Shown here: one piece after another, positions 10,701-21,200 of the stretch
Layout: every line of letters begins with the position of its first letter
Position numbering within the stretch: position 1 is the first letter of the stretch
NCBI GenBank assembly: GCA_001430745.1
Contig: KQ482003.1
Coordinates: 410,689-432,576, forward strand
DNA from: Auxenochlorella pyrenoidosa
Taxonomy: Eukaryota; Chlorophyta; Trebouxiophyceae; Chlorellales; Chlorellaceae
Length of the DNA stretch: 21,888 bases
Direction: 5' to 3'
Notes under the pieces: model-generated
Told to the model about the DNA's origin: nothing
Database searches by the model: none
The model's input: the letters and a program-made list of their open reading frames with translations, nothing else
Translations under genes and position numbers: made by a program

Positions 10701-13700
10701 GCCTTGGCCGCTGCTACTGACAGCTGTCTCGCCGCCGGGGCCTGCCCCCTCAGCAGCCGGCCCGGAAGCACCAAGGCGCTCGGGGGCTGCGCTGCCCTCT
10801 GCCTGCGCCGCGCTGCTGCCGCTGGCTACGTGACCCTCGAGACCAACTCCTGGCATCTGCAGGCTGGCCGGACTGGCCCCGATCCGCACAGTCCACAGCT
10901 CCTGGCCCGGCCCATCGGGTGCGGCAGCACCCGCCGCCTCGGCCGCCGCCGCCTCCCGCCCCCGCTCGACAAGCACCCGCATGCTTTGCAGCACACAGGG
11001 TGTGCGGAACAGCCGGCCCATGAGGTCGTGCGGCAGGAAGGGGGGCGCCAGGGTGCCGCCATCCAGCGCCTCTGCCAGCTGGGCAAAGGCGTCGCCGACG
11101 ACGGCGGGGGACAGCATGTCGGTGGGCACGCGACACAGCATGGACAGCAGCCGCTGCCCGCCCCCGCCGCCGCCGGCCCCCGCCAGCGCCAGCTGCAGCG
11201 TCGCCGCAAAGTAGGCGGCTGGCTGCGGGCATCGGATTTGGGAAGAGCACCTTGGTTGGGCGAGCGCGTGATGGCAGAGGGTGCGCGCACTGCCAGGGCA
11301 AGCAACGGCTGTTTCCACAGAGGCTTGGCCAGCCCAGTGGCGCAGCGTGCCCCCGTCGCGCCACCCCAGATCTCCCCCTTCCCACCTGCAGCGCGAGCAC
11401 GCCTTCCAGCAGGCCAAGCCCGCACGCCTCCCCGCCAGGCTGCCCCAGCGCGGCGTGCGCCAGCGCCAGCAGGGACTGCACCCCCGCTGCGCCGCCGGGC
11501 GGCGCGTCGGGCACGGCTGCGCGCTCGCAGGCCAGCACGGCGAGGCGGGAGGCATCGAAGACAGCGAGCAGCGCCTCGGTCGCCTCTGCTGGGACGCCGG
11601 CAGAGGCGCAGGTGTCCAGCACAAGCTGCGGGAGAGGGGGCAGGTTGCAGAGGGTCCGTCGGGCATGGCGGGGGCAAGAGCACTGTGGGAAATGGTGCCC
11701 ATGCCACAACACATCCTTGGTGCCGCAGCCAGCTGGGCATGCAACATTGCCGCTCATTCCCACGGCCATCGGCACCCCCGCCCGCGTGCCTTGAGGGTGG
11801 AGGCAAACTGGTCCAGCCGCCCCTCATCCAGCGCCGCCTCTGGGCGCAGCAGCGAGCGCAGCAGCGCCGCACCCTCCTCCCGCCGCAGCACCGGGCGCCC
11901 GCCGCCCGGCGGCTCTGCCACGCCGCCGCACACCGCGGGGACCAGCCGCGCCTGGCAGGGGGAGGGGCGGCCAGGCGGGCGGATGAGCCGGTGCAGTGTT
12001 CCACAGCTGGGTCACCGAGGAGGCATGCCGGCACGGCGATGCGGCAGCAAACAGGCTGTCACTGCCAGCATGGTGCACCACGCAGCCCGACGTGCGCAGC
12101 AGGCGCTGCAGACCATGTGGGCAGGAGGGGACCGCCCTCTGGGCATGCCCAGGGCACCTCACCCGCTCGCGGTCGCTCAGCCCGCCCTGCGCCTGGCCCG
12201 CCTCCTGGCTGCCGCCCTTGGCGCGGCGCAGCCCTTCCTGCAGCCAGCCCACCAGCAGCGGGGCTGCCGCCGCCGGGGTGCTGCCGTCCAGCAGGGCTTC
12301 GGCCACACGCAGCAGCAGCTGCTGGCGGGCAGGCGCAGTGCTCGCCGGCAGGGCAGCCTCCAAGAGCAGGTAGCGCAGCTGGTGCAGCTGCTCCGCCGCC
12401 TTGGCGATGCCCTTCTCTGTGGGGTGGGCGCATAGCAGCGAGACTGGCAGGTTGTGGCCGAGCATGGGCAGCGCAAGGGCCTTGTTGGCTGGCCAACAAT
12501 GCATGGTGCGCTTTACCAGGCCGCCGGCTCAGACCAACCGACGGCTCGTCACCCATGCTTCTGTACGTCGCCTGCGCTTGCCTTGCACAAATCGCGCAGC
12601 CAGCGCGCGCGCCTGGCCTCGCAGCTCCACAAACTCCGGCTCAAACATCAGGTTCTGCTGCGCCGGCAGCCGCTCGCCGCCCGCAAACTCGTCAGCACGC
12701 GCCTGCGACGGTCATGTGCACAGCAGCGGACACAGAAATTCAAGGCAGCATGACTGCGACCGCAAAAAGGCTAAAGGCAGCTGCCGGATACCAGCTGTCA
12801 GCGACTGCTGACTGCGCAACACGGGGCTGGTTGTCCTACTACCCCGCTGGTGCGGCACGGCTCCACGTCACCCACCTGCAGCGCCGGCAGGTCGGCGGGC
12901 CTGTAGCGCTGGCACACCAGCTGGCGCGTGCGCAGGTCTGCGGCAGACTGCTCCTCGTCGTACGCCTGGCTCGCAGCCCACAGCAGCTGCTGCGCCTGCA
13001 TGGATTGGGCCAGCAACAGGGGCTCAGCAAGGCAAAAGCCCAGGGCGAATCACTCAGTCAACCGGGCTATGCACGCTGCTGTCTGCCTCGCACGACCGCC
13101 GCAGTCTGCCTGCATGGCAATGTCTGCCGCCCCCCACCTGTGTCAGCATGGGAGGTATGTCACCCTCACGGCCTTCCGCTGCTGCCGCGCCTGCAGCGGC
13201 CTTCTCGCCGCGCCGCCCCCAGAAGCGCAGCACATCGGCCGCATCCGACAGCTCCTCAAGGATCTCCTGCTGGCGCTCCGCCAGCGCTGCGAGGCTGGCG
13301 GCCTGCTCGGGGGGCAGCCCTGGCGCTGGGGCTGCCTCTGCTGCACCCGTTGCAGCCTCTGCAGGGGCTGTCAGAACCGCAATCACCCCCTGGGGGGCCG
13401 CAGCATGCGCGGCAAGCAGGTCGTTCGGGGTGCCGCCGCCGGCGCGACGCCAGGCCACCGCCACCTGTGCTGCCACCTGGCCCAGCAGGCCCAGCGTCTG
13501 CCGTAGTTCGCGCTGGTTGAGCGCCAGAAGCGAGTCGTGCGTTCTGAGCAGGGTGCTCAGCAGGCCCAGCAGCTGGTCGTCGCTTGCTGCCGGCTCCTGC
13601 TCAAGCACCCTGCAGCAGGGCGGGCAGGGGACAGCGGGCAAAGCGCGGCCCATGAGGCGCAAGCTCAGACTCGACCTCCCGGCCTCCCCAGCCTTGCGGC

Positions 13701-14571
13701 AGCAAATTGCCCAGCAATGGCGAGTGGGCCACCCACCTGCCCACCGCCGCCAAGAGGTGCTGCTCAGCCACGCCCACTTGCAGCGCTGCCGCCGCTGCCA
13801 CACTCTTGACTGCATCCCGCCACTGGTCCAGGGCGCCGCCCAGCTCGTGCTGCTCCACCTCGGGCATGAGGGTGGCCTCCTGCATCATGGCCAGCAGGGG
13901 CAGGCAAGGTCCTGGTTGCTGCGCTAGCAAGGCGAAACAATGCTCAACTCTGCCTCACCGTGTTGCTCTCTGCACTTGCGGCCACCAAGTTTCCCACGCC
14001 ATAAGGACGTGTGGACGCTACACGCCAGACTGGCCTGCAGCACCACATTCTTTGAGCGGATGAGCCCTCCGCGAAGCTGCAGGGGCCGGTCCTGCAGCCG
14101 CCAACACCGGTCTGCCGCCGAGTAGACATCACGCTCCAGCGCGTTGAGAAGGCTGGAGACTGCAATCATGAAACAAAGGGAGTTGCGGCGGGCTGTCAGG
14201 GTGGTGCAAGTCGCGTGCCAGCTCCAGAAGGAGCAAGAGCGACGAGAGTGCGACGGCTGGCGGCAGTGCCGGCGAGGCGAGGTGAGGGGTGAGTGACTCT
14301 CCATCGCCGGCAGCGGAGATCGCTGCCCCGTTCATCGACGCCTCTACCAAGCAGTCTTACCGCCGCTCTTGTACTCCCCGGCAGCCGCGAGGAGCTGCTC
14401 GGCCGCGGAGGCCGCAGCCTCAGCCTGCAGGAGGTATCCACACGCCGATCAGTGCCCTTCTGTGATCAAAGGCGCTGGGAGGGGCGATGGCGCCAACTTG
14501 GTCCTCACACGTCCCCTCGCTCAAGCAAGCGAGCTCCTCACCTCCATCTTTACTTGCTGAGAATGATCCAT
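4746..14571 (-). CDS. Very large uncharacterised helix-rich protein (about 2,071 aa, 22 exons)
   Basis: Exons, in transcript order: 14571-14542, 14424-14361, 14159-13959, 13911-13737, 13609-13138, 12995-12876, 12702-12582, 12416-12163, 11951-11790, 11625-11386, 11222-10576, 10483-10312, 10051-9944, 9719-9594, 9432-7978, 7837-7624, 7439-7267, 7109-6890, 6606-6283, 6163-5633, 5435-5230, 4946-4746. Every junction keeps phase, which supports one gene. Residues about 1-960 and 1450-1650 are Ala/Leu-rich helices of HEAT/ARM-like character. Residue about 984 starts an acidic run (DEEEEEED). About 1187-1200 resembles a ubiquitin-interacting motif, followed by a Gln-rich linker. Residues 1650-1940 are Gly/Ala-rich with repeated amphipathic helices (RLSSG motifs). 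The last 130 residues are helical and charged. No catalytic motif, signal peptide or clear membrane segment was seen. I do not recognise the family; large scaffold solenoids (for example RST1/focadhesin or Nup188/205-type) are guesses. Uncertain points: exon 6 may extend to 13022; exon 7 may end at 12567 with a GT donor; GC donors are proposed at exons 7 and 9. Confidence 0.62.
4962..4976 (+). repeat. G15 homopolymer (C15 in the last-intron acceptor tract of the large gene)
   Basis: Fifteen consecutive G on the plus strand, read as C15 in the large gene's transcript. It lies 16 nt beyond the start of the last exon (4946), so it forms the polypyrimidine tract of that acceptor. It is length-variable by nature and prone to sequencing error. 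Confidence 0.85.
5447..5499 (+). repeat. G-run cluster in an intron, quadruplex-capable on the plus strand
   Basis: Seven or more runs of three to six G separated by 1-4 nt, inside the large gene's intron 5436-5632. In that gene's RNA it is a C-rich tract just before exon 20's downstream acceptor; the G-rich strand is the template strand. Confidence 0.6.
5788..5806 (-). repeat. 19-nt direct repeat, copy 1 (encodes QRLSSG)
   Basis: CCAGAGCTCAGCCGCTGCC on the plus strand. The identical 19 nt occur at 6354-6372. Both are in exons of the large gene, in the same reading frame, and encode the core of repeated amphipathic helices. Confidence 0.8.
6354..6372 (-). repeat. 19-nt direct repeat, copy 2 (encodes QRLSSG)
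   Basis: Perfect match to 5788-5806. The protein context is QLGQRLSSGFRSLLGK here and AVRQRLSSGLQAVGRG in the other copy, so the similarity extends beyond the DNA match at the amino-acid level. Confidence 0.8.
7451..7472 (+). repeat. G-run cluster in an intron of the large gene
   Basis: Runs of GGGGG, GGGGG and GGGGGGG separated by single T, within intron 7440-7623. In the transcript it is a C-rich tract just upstream of the acceptor at 7439. Confidence 0.6.
8721..8766 (-). other. UIM-like motif in the large protein
   Basis: Reads VEDAALAAALAESARL at about residues 1187-1202. The ubiquitin-interacting motif consensus is acidic residues, then Leu-x-x-Ala-(Leu)-x-x-Ser; here E-D-x-x-L-x-x-A-L-x-x-S fits. 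The surrounding protein is Ala/Leu-rich, so chance agreement is possible. Confidence 0.35.
10136..10215 (-). other. Candidate cassette (poison) exon inside an intron of the large gene
   Basis: This 80-nt stretch is flanked by a good acceptor (CTCTGCAG) and a GTAATG donor. It stays open in the incoming phase, reading ARVRALSIDTQAEAAARNW and on to the donor. Because 80 is not a multiple of 3, including it would shift the next exon (10051-9944) out of frame, so I left it out of the main model. Confidence 0.3.
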
Positions 14572-15416
14572 CAGCTTTATCAATGACAGAAAGACACAAA
14601 GGTGCGGCAGCCCTATGTCCGCGTGCTGTCAGCGCTGGGCAGGCAGAAGACCGCGGGCGCTGCAGAGCGCAAGGTGTGGCCTATGGCAGTTTAGCTCTAC
14701 AGGACATGCCAGCCTGAGCCCAGATGACACAGCCATGTTTATCCTCAAGCTTCCTTGTGCCGACAACAGGCAGGCAAATTGGGCCTGGAGCCAAGAACAG
14801 CCGTGCTGAGACGAGCTGGGGCTGCTGCACAACTGACCGTGTATCGATGCAGCAGCAGCGATTCATCAACGCCGCCCTGCACATACTGTGATTACTGCTT
14901 ACTGATGAGGTGCATACTTTCCCTCCCAGCTCAATCTCATGGCTAAAGGATGGCACAAAGGGTCTTCTGGGCTAAGCATGTCTGCCTGCCACACTGGAAG
15001 TCGACACGAGCAGTGGCGCTCCTACATCGCTTCGTATGGCTGGATGCAGCAACAAGAAGGCAAAATATGGGCTGCAAATCTTGCCAAAGCTCGTCCATCA
15101 AGCATCAGCGTAGCAAAGACGCTCTCAAGAGCTGTTGTGTGGCCAACATGTAGTGAAGCAGGGTGCATATGCAATGCAACAGGTCTTGCAGTGTATCCTG
15201 CCGAGGATAATGTGGAATCATGCAAACCAGCGAGAACGCAGCTCTTGTGGTGAGCTTAGACTATGTATCGATCGACTGACCATGTGGCGAGTGAGCTGCG
15301 CTGCGCGACGCAGCGGAGCCCGCTTGTCAGGCCCTTGTTGCAGCTAGCTTATTCTGATTAGTCTCAGTTCTTCATTCCTGCTTGCCTTGTGTGGCTTCTG
15401 CGTGCCCCACAGCGGC
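14572..15416. promoter_or_regulatory. Head-to-head intergenic region, probable bidirectional promoter
   Basis: 845 bp between the start codons of the large gene (minus) and the SWIM gene (plus). It is clearly AT-richer than the surrounding exons. An inverted repeat (GCTGCG at 15295-15300, CGCAGC at 15309-15314, 8-nt loop) lies about 100 bp upstream of the SWIM start codon. Short open frames on both strands (for example 14939-15253 plus) have no recognisable product. No TATA box is evident next to either start. Confidence 0.5.
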
Positions 15417-17915
15417 ATGGTGCGAGCAAAGAAGCGCTCTGCCAAGCTGGAGGAGGCTGCCGGGGCGCCTGCAGTGGCTCCAGCAGCGATCGATGATGGT
15501 GATGGAGGAATGACTGACCTGGAGCGCGAGCGTGCTGCCATGTGAGAGACCAGGCAGCTTGAACTTCAAGCGCTTAGTCTGTGCACCCTGGCACACTCTG
15601 CGCTGCAAACCCCTTCAGGAACTGCAGCGCTGTATCCTGCTCACACCGCAGGCAGTGTTGCTCTTGCACCTTCGCCGCCGGTCCGGCTCTGTCGGGAGCA
15701 TGCAGTTGCATTTACTTGCCCTGCACCTGAAGCTGCTGCCCCATGTTTCTGCCCTTGTGTAAAGTTTTCTCGGTCATTAGCCTCTATTGGCCGTCTGCAT
15801 GCTGCGTGCTGATCTCTTAACTGCCTTGCCAGGCACCCCCTGCACGCAGAATCGCTCGGAACAGGGAACGCCTGCTTGCGCTCGGCATCCCCTCTCTGGT
15901 CACGGAGCTTGGCGGCGCCAAGGCAGCAGCGGCATCAAAGAAGCAGAAGAAGAAAGAGCCGGCAGAGGCCTGGGGCAAGGAGGGCGACGAGGCCTGGGGG
16001 CCAGCACCCAAGCGGCGGCGGGGCGGCCCGCCGGAGCAGCCGGCCCGGCGGTCACGGCGCCTGCAGGAGGCAGAGGAGCATCAGAGGGAGGAGGAGGAGA
16101 ATGGTAGGCTGGGCGGCTGTTGCCTAGAAGGGGTGATGATGCCAGCGGCGGGCTTCGTGCTGGTGCACCGCCACAGCATCTCGCCTGCCTGGCGACCACG
16201 GCAGCGCCATCATCCGAGGGCGCCTGCCCAGCGTTGGACCTTCCTTCCTTGTCTGCCCACCATGCTCCACCGCAGAGAAGGAACGTTTTGAGCGGGAGCT
16301 GGGCGAGTTCATTGTGCAGGGGGACTGCCCCCGCTGCGGCAAGGCGCTGCAGAAGGGCCACCGGCAGCACCTGCAGGTACGCAGGGCTCCAGGGCAGTGA
16401 TGGCAGGCATGGCAGGCAGAGGCCAGGTGGCTCTGCCAGCCCCTAGAAGCATCGGAGCTCGCATCTCTGTCGAGCGCACTGTACACCCACCAATGCACTT
16501 TGAAGGTGACGCCAAAGAACCCACAGGGGCGAATGTGCAGGTACGGCTGTCTACTGCTGCCACTGGTCACCTCACCTGTTCCCTCCTGCTGCACCCATCT
16601 GCAGAGCTGCACTGGCACCAAGCCCAAGCCCAAACGAGAGCCACGAGAGGCGGGGGTGCGGCAGGAGGATGCGCTGGCGGTGAGGGCTGCACACCTTCCA
16701 CTGACTCGGAGAAGGGCCTGCAGCACGCGCGTGGTCGGCGGGCTCTGCCGGCGGGTTCTGCTGCACCACAGGCCCCCACCCGCGGCCACCTGGCCCTGGC
16801 TCTGCCGGCCCTGCCTGGCCCTGGTGCTGCCACACCCGCCTGGTGGGACACTGCCCGCCTGGCAGAACACCACCTGCCTGGCGAACCCCGCTTCAAGCCC
16901 CCGCCCCTCCCTTTTCCCGCAGGACCTGACCCAGGAGGAGCGGCAGGACCGGCACAAGGTGCTGCTGGCCCGCATGGCGCAGCTGCACCTGGACGGACTG
17001 GTCGACATGACGCACGAACACGCAAAGTGAGGCCCCGCCTGCTGGCCCGTGCAGCCGCTGCCTGCTGCGGCGGCGGGCTGTTGGAGTGATGTCAGTGTCA
17101 ACAAAACCTGGGGCACCTCGGCACTTTGCCCACGAAGAGGCAGGCACAGGGAGTCGGCCAGCCTGGCCTCCTCCAGGCGCAGGTGTGTCAACCCCACTGC
17201 CCCCGCCCCACCCCGCCGCAGGTTTATGGTGCTGGGCTCCAAGAACAACCACTACACCATCACGCTCAAGGATGACAAGCACACCTGCACGTGCCTGGAC
17301 TACCGTGAGTGGGGGTGGGGGTATGGGCCCTGCTGCATTTGCAGGCGGAGGTCTTGACAAGCACACCCGCCTCGGCTGCCTTGCCTTGCCTTGCCTTGCT
17401 GCCCTCCCGCAGGCCGCGCAGCCCGCCAAGTGTGCACGCGCCAATTGTGCAAGCAGCTCCCAGCGTTGGCAACGCCCCACCTGCCCCCCCTCTGCAGGGT
17501 TCCGCCGCCACAACTGCAAGCACATCATGCTGGTGCTGTCGCAGCTGGGCATTGAGGAGGCGCCGCAGGAGGTGCGGGCCGGGCGGGTTGGCACGCTGGC
17601 CGCCGAATGTGGGCACCCCGCCAGAGCCCAGCAAACCCCTGAGCCGTGCCGGTTGCCGATCAAGCTGTTGGCTGGCTTGCGCCTGCTGTGCGCCTTGCTG
17701 CATGCCCAAGCCCTAGCCCCCTCATAGTTGGAGGGATGGTGCAGCAAACCGACACCACCCGACGCCCCTCACCACCTCCCCCACAGTGGCGCTCCGCGGT
17801 GGATGCCAGGATGGACGAGCTGCTGGAGCAGAAGCGGGAGCGGGAGGCGGCAGAGGCGCGCGCCCCGCCGGTGCCGCGCGCCGCAGCCGAGCAGGTCGCC
17901 CTCAAGTTTGTGTGA
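15417..17915 (+). CDS. SWIM zinc-finger protein with an additional C2HC zinc knuckle
   Basis: Exons: 15417-15541, 15850-16103, 16276-16376, 16605-16679, 16923-17026, 17222-17304, 17498-17571, 17787-17915 (stop TGA at 17913). All junctions keep phase; 314 residues. The N-terminus is basic (MVRAKKRSAK). A charged helix follows (LERERAA, then ARNRERLLALGIPSL), then Lys/Arg-rich nuclear-localisation-like segments (KKQKKK, PKRRR) and RRSRRLQ. Cys144, Cys147, His158 and Cys162 form a CX2CX10HX3C pattern. After a linker come Cys242, Cys244, Cys254 and His256, the CxCx9CxH core of a SWIM zinc finger, preceded by a beta-hairpin-like stretch (KNNHYTITLKDDKHTCTC). The C-terminus is a charged helix. SWIM domains bind DNA or protein partners and occur in MULE transposases, MEKK1, Shu2/SWS1 recombination factors and plant FAR1-type proteins. 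No transposase catalytic domain is visible, so I infer a nuclear nucleic-acid- or protein-binding factor of unknown role. Confidence 0.85.
15542..15849 (+). other. Intron 1 of the SWIM gene (308 nt)
   Basis: GTGAGA donor at 15542 and CGCAG acceptor at 15849. An alternative acceptor upstream (CCAG ending at 15831) would break phase with exon 1. TGTAA occurs inside it at about 15759-15763, a possible premature polyadenylation site. I see no other feature. Confidence 0.65.
17222..17571 (+). other. SWIM zinc-finger domain split by one intron
   Basis: The domain is encoded by exons 17222-17304 and 17498-17571. The CTC pair is in the first and the CKH pair in the second, and the intron interrupts the Arg codon between them (phase 1). 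Confidence 0.85.
17379..17398 (+). repeat. Short tandem repeat, about four TTGCC units, in a SWIM-gene intron
   Basis: About four copies of a 5-nt unit within intron 17305-17497. It is a simple microsatellite with no evident function. Confidence 0.75.
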
Positions 17916-18275
17916 AGAGTCGGGACGGCGCTTGTGCCTGAGACAGGATGTTCTGGATCCTGCAGGACCTCACCATCCCTCTGCCCAGCTTTGCCCGACC
18001 GCTTCTCAGGCTCCTGCGTGATTCCGTCAGGGACACATCCTCTCTTACTCCAGCGTCCTTCCCCTGTTCTCAGCACTGCTTGCTGTCCAGTTTGCATGCC
18101 TGATGCTACGGGTTGCTCTGGTCACATGTTGTGCCAGTTGCAAGCCGGTGGCTGACAAACAAAATGTGTCTATCTATCTGCACAGCATACACTCGTCATG
18201 GCTATCGATGGCCTTCCAACAATTTGGAGGAGACCAAGCATCTGATGAAAAATCAGCCAAACAATGAGTACGAGC
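17916..18275. other. Convergent 3' intergenic region between the SWIM and ESF1-like genes
   Basis: 360 bp between the two stop codons. I see no gene and no TGTAA on either strand, so the polyadenylation signals here must be variants or lie elsewhere. The right half (from about 18150) is AT-rich. Confidence 0.6.
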
Positions 18276-21200
18276 TCAGGTCCGCTGTTTTTTCTTCTTG
18301 GCCTTGCCTGCCGCAACTGCTGCACCCGCTCGCTCAGGCTCGCCGCCACTGCGCTGTGATGCCGCGGTCTTGCGCTTCAGCGACGCAACAAGGAGTTTGA
18401 GGTCCGCCTTGCTGCTTGCGCCGCAGCCGTTGCCATGCTGCTGCTGCTGGCCCTGCGCCGTCGGCTCCTGCCCGCCCTGCTGCTGGGACTTGGCCTTGGG
18501 CGCCGTGCTGCGCAGCTTGGACACCTCGGCCGCCACCCTGGCAGACGTGTCCCTGCACAGCGCATCACGACACGCGTGCATGTGAGCACGTGCCGCGTTC
18601 GGAGCTCTGCCAGACTCTGGCAGGCGTGGAGGCCATGGCCGACTCGCCTTCATGCCGGGCTCGTCTCAGCATGCGTGACAGGCCTGCTGCGCACCGCCCC
18701 TTACTTGAAGCGGGGGTCTGTTGGGTCCAGCGCGAACTCGTGCGAGGTGAGCAGCTGGGCAAAGCGTGGGTCTGCCAGGTCGACGCCGCCAAAGCCGCCG
18801 CCGCCGCCGACTGCACAATTGCACCACAGGGCAGGGCGAGGGCAGCAAGATGTGTGGTAACCCGGTGCAGGCAGGGGCCACGAGGTGGCAGGCCGCGGAT
18901 GTGGGGCGCTCGCATGCATGGGGGCGGTCGCAAGGCGGCGCGGCCTTGGCGCTGGGCAGGCGCTCCCTGGGCCACAAGGCAGCCGAGCCCACCTGCCGCG
19001 TCCTCGTCGTCGCTGCCCTCCTGCCGCTCCCGCCTCTTGGCCTCCTTCTTCTGCCGGATGCGCTCCTTGCGGCTGAGCTTCTTGCCGCCGTCGCCCGCCG
19101 CCTGCTTGCCACTGGCGGGCGCCAGGCCGCCGCCGCCGCCGCCGCGGGCGGCCGCCAGCAGGGCGGCATCGTCCATGAGCAGCATCTCCAGCTCGGCCTG
19201 CTTGCCTACATCTGCCTCGGCCCCTGCTGCGTCGCCGCCCTTGCCCTTCTTGCCCTTCTTGCCCTTGGCGCCGGCCTTCTTGCTGCCACCCGCCTCGGCT
19301 GCCTCGGCTGCATCCGCGCCGGGGTTGTCCTGCACAACGGGAAGCAGGCGCCGATATAAAGGACGAGGTGAGAGGCACTCAACAGGCTGCTGCCACTGCC
19401 AGTGCCGGCTCGGCGTGTGTTGCCACCAGCTGGAGGGGGTGCCGGCCAAAGCCCCGCACCTTTAGCTACGCAGCCGCCAGGATTTGGCCATGCGCCAGCT
19501 GCTGGCTGGCGGGCCCCTCACCTGGAAGAAGGGGTCGTCAAAGGGGTTGTCCTCCCGCTGGAAGAAGGGGTCGTCGGCCACGCCCGCCGGCACGTCGCTG
19601 TCCGAGCCTGCAGCACAGGGCAGCACAGGGGGTGGGCGCATGGGATGGCCAGGTGTGCGCAAGAGGGCGCGCGGGACCACGTTTCCCAGAGCTCAACAGA
19701 ACGGTGCTGCCAGCTAATGGTCTCGCCAGGGTCGGGCACCTTCTCTGCCTTAATGTGCCCAATCCTGCCCACCCTGCACCCGCATGCCCCGTTTCCAAAC
19801 CTGCCCTGCAGGCGCCGGCATGCACAGCCCTGGCCCGGCCCTCCCAGGACACCCACCAGAGGCGGCCTGCCCATCATAGTCGCTGTCCGACTCATCAGAG
19901 TCGACCTTCCTGCCCTTGCGCTTGGCCTCCGCCTTCTTCTCGCTGCGGCAGGGGAGGGCAGCGCCGGCGAGTGCCTCGTCGGCTTGGTGCGCAGCGCGGC
20001 GGGCAAACAGGCGACGAGGCCGTGCCGTTCCAGCCCCCGATGTGCGCGCCCCCGTCCCAGAGCCGCGCGCTCACCGCTTGCGGCGCATGTAGGCATCCCA
20101 CACCGTCTCGCCCTTCTTGGCCGCCTCGTCGCGCTTCTTGGCCAGCAGCCGCTCCCCCAGGTTCTCCAGCCCCGGCATGAAGGTCACCTCCATCTCCATG
20201 CCTGCTCCAGGCAGGGGGAAGAAGAGCCCGGGGTGGGTAGGGGTTCGGGGGGAGGGGGCGTGGTTGCGCAAGCAGGGGAGTCACAGCAGCGGAGGTGCCA
20301 GATGTGCGAGGCGGGGGCTAACAAAAAGTGAATACAGGCGGGAAAATGAATGAATGGACGGGGATGTGTGGTCAGAGAGCTGTGCAGGGGACGCCCGCGA
20401 CCGCTGGCGGCTGGGAGCCAGCCAGCAGGGATGGGGCGCCCCCAACTGGATGCGCTCTTGCAGCCTGCTTCTTGCAGCGAGCCAGTGGGAGGACTGTGGC
20501 CGCCGTCGGACTAATGGCTGCTGGCATGGGGTGCAGGCAAAGCGGTGGTGCAAAGCAGGGGGGGCACCACACCTGCAACGCCAGGTTGCAAATGCATGTC
20601 CAAAAGCACAAGACCGCCAGCTAAGCAAGGACCACGGTGACAGGCAAGCCCCTGACCTTTGTCATCGGCGACCTTGGTCCTCCCCTTGGGCCCCTCTGTC
20701 TGGGCGCCCTGCAGCTCCTCGCCCTCGCTGCCCCCCTCGCTGCCGCCATCCTCGTCCTCGCTGCCGCCAGGCCCCCAGTCCTTCCTGCCGTGCCGCTCCT
20801 CCGCCTCGCCGCCGCCCAGCAGCAGGCGGCAGTACCGCTCGCGGATCGCCTCCTCGTCCTCCTCCCCAGCCGGGCCGCCCTCATCCTCCTCCGACTCGCC
20901 CTCAGTGTCTGATGCCAGGTAGGCCTGCCGGGACGGTGGCGGAAGCAGCAGCAGCAGACGCAGAGGATGGATGGCAGGGAACGCAAAGACTCGCCAAGGA
21001 AACCAGGGGTGATTCAAACTCGGCCCACCCTAGCGTGGAACCTCCCCAGGCCCAGCAGTGCAGCCCCTTCATCTACCATGCGCATTCGGCCAGCAGTAGA
21101 GCAGCGTTGGGGCAGTGTCTGTGTGTGCGCACTCAACCTCAAGCCCCCCTCCCCCCCTCCCCCCCCGCCCACCTTGAAGTCGTCCTCCTTGAGCTCCTCG

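Noticed and set aside
10704..13520. 938-codon open frame on the plus strand
   Set aside because: It is antisense to at least seven phase-consistent exons of the large gene and their introns. Its translation is Arg/Pro/Ala-biased as expected from reading GC-rich DNA in the wrong frame.
14160..14360. Alternative exon reading AISAAGDGESL on into a Leu-rich helix within intron 2 of the large gene
   Set aside because: It is in phase with the upstream donor, but I found no donor in the right phase to rejoin the next exon. Direct splicing from GTAAGA at 14360 to the acceptor at 14160 is simpler and keeps phase.
14939..15253. 104-codon plus-strand frame in the head-to-head intergenic region
   Set aside because: The region is less GC-rich, so the frame is mildly notable, but I see no domain, no splice continuation and no supporting homology. 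It is kept only as part of the intergenic description.
20202..20656. Intronic box C/D snoRNA
   Set aside because: I looked for it because ESF1 acts in rRNA processing. No convincing C (RTGATGA) and D (CTGA) pair with a terminal stem was seen.
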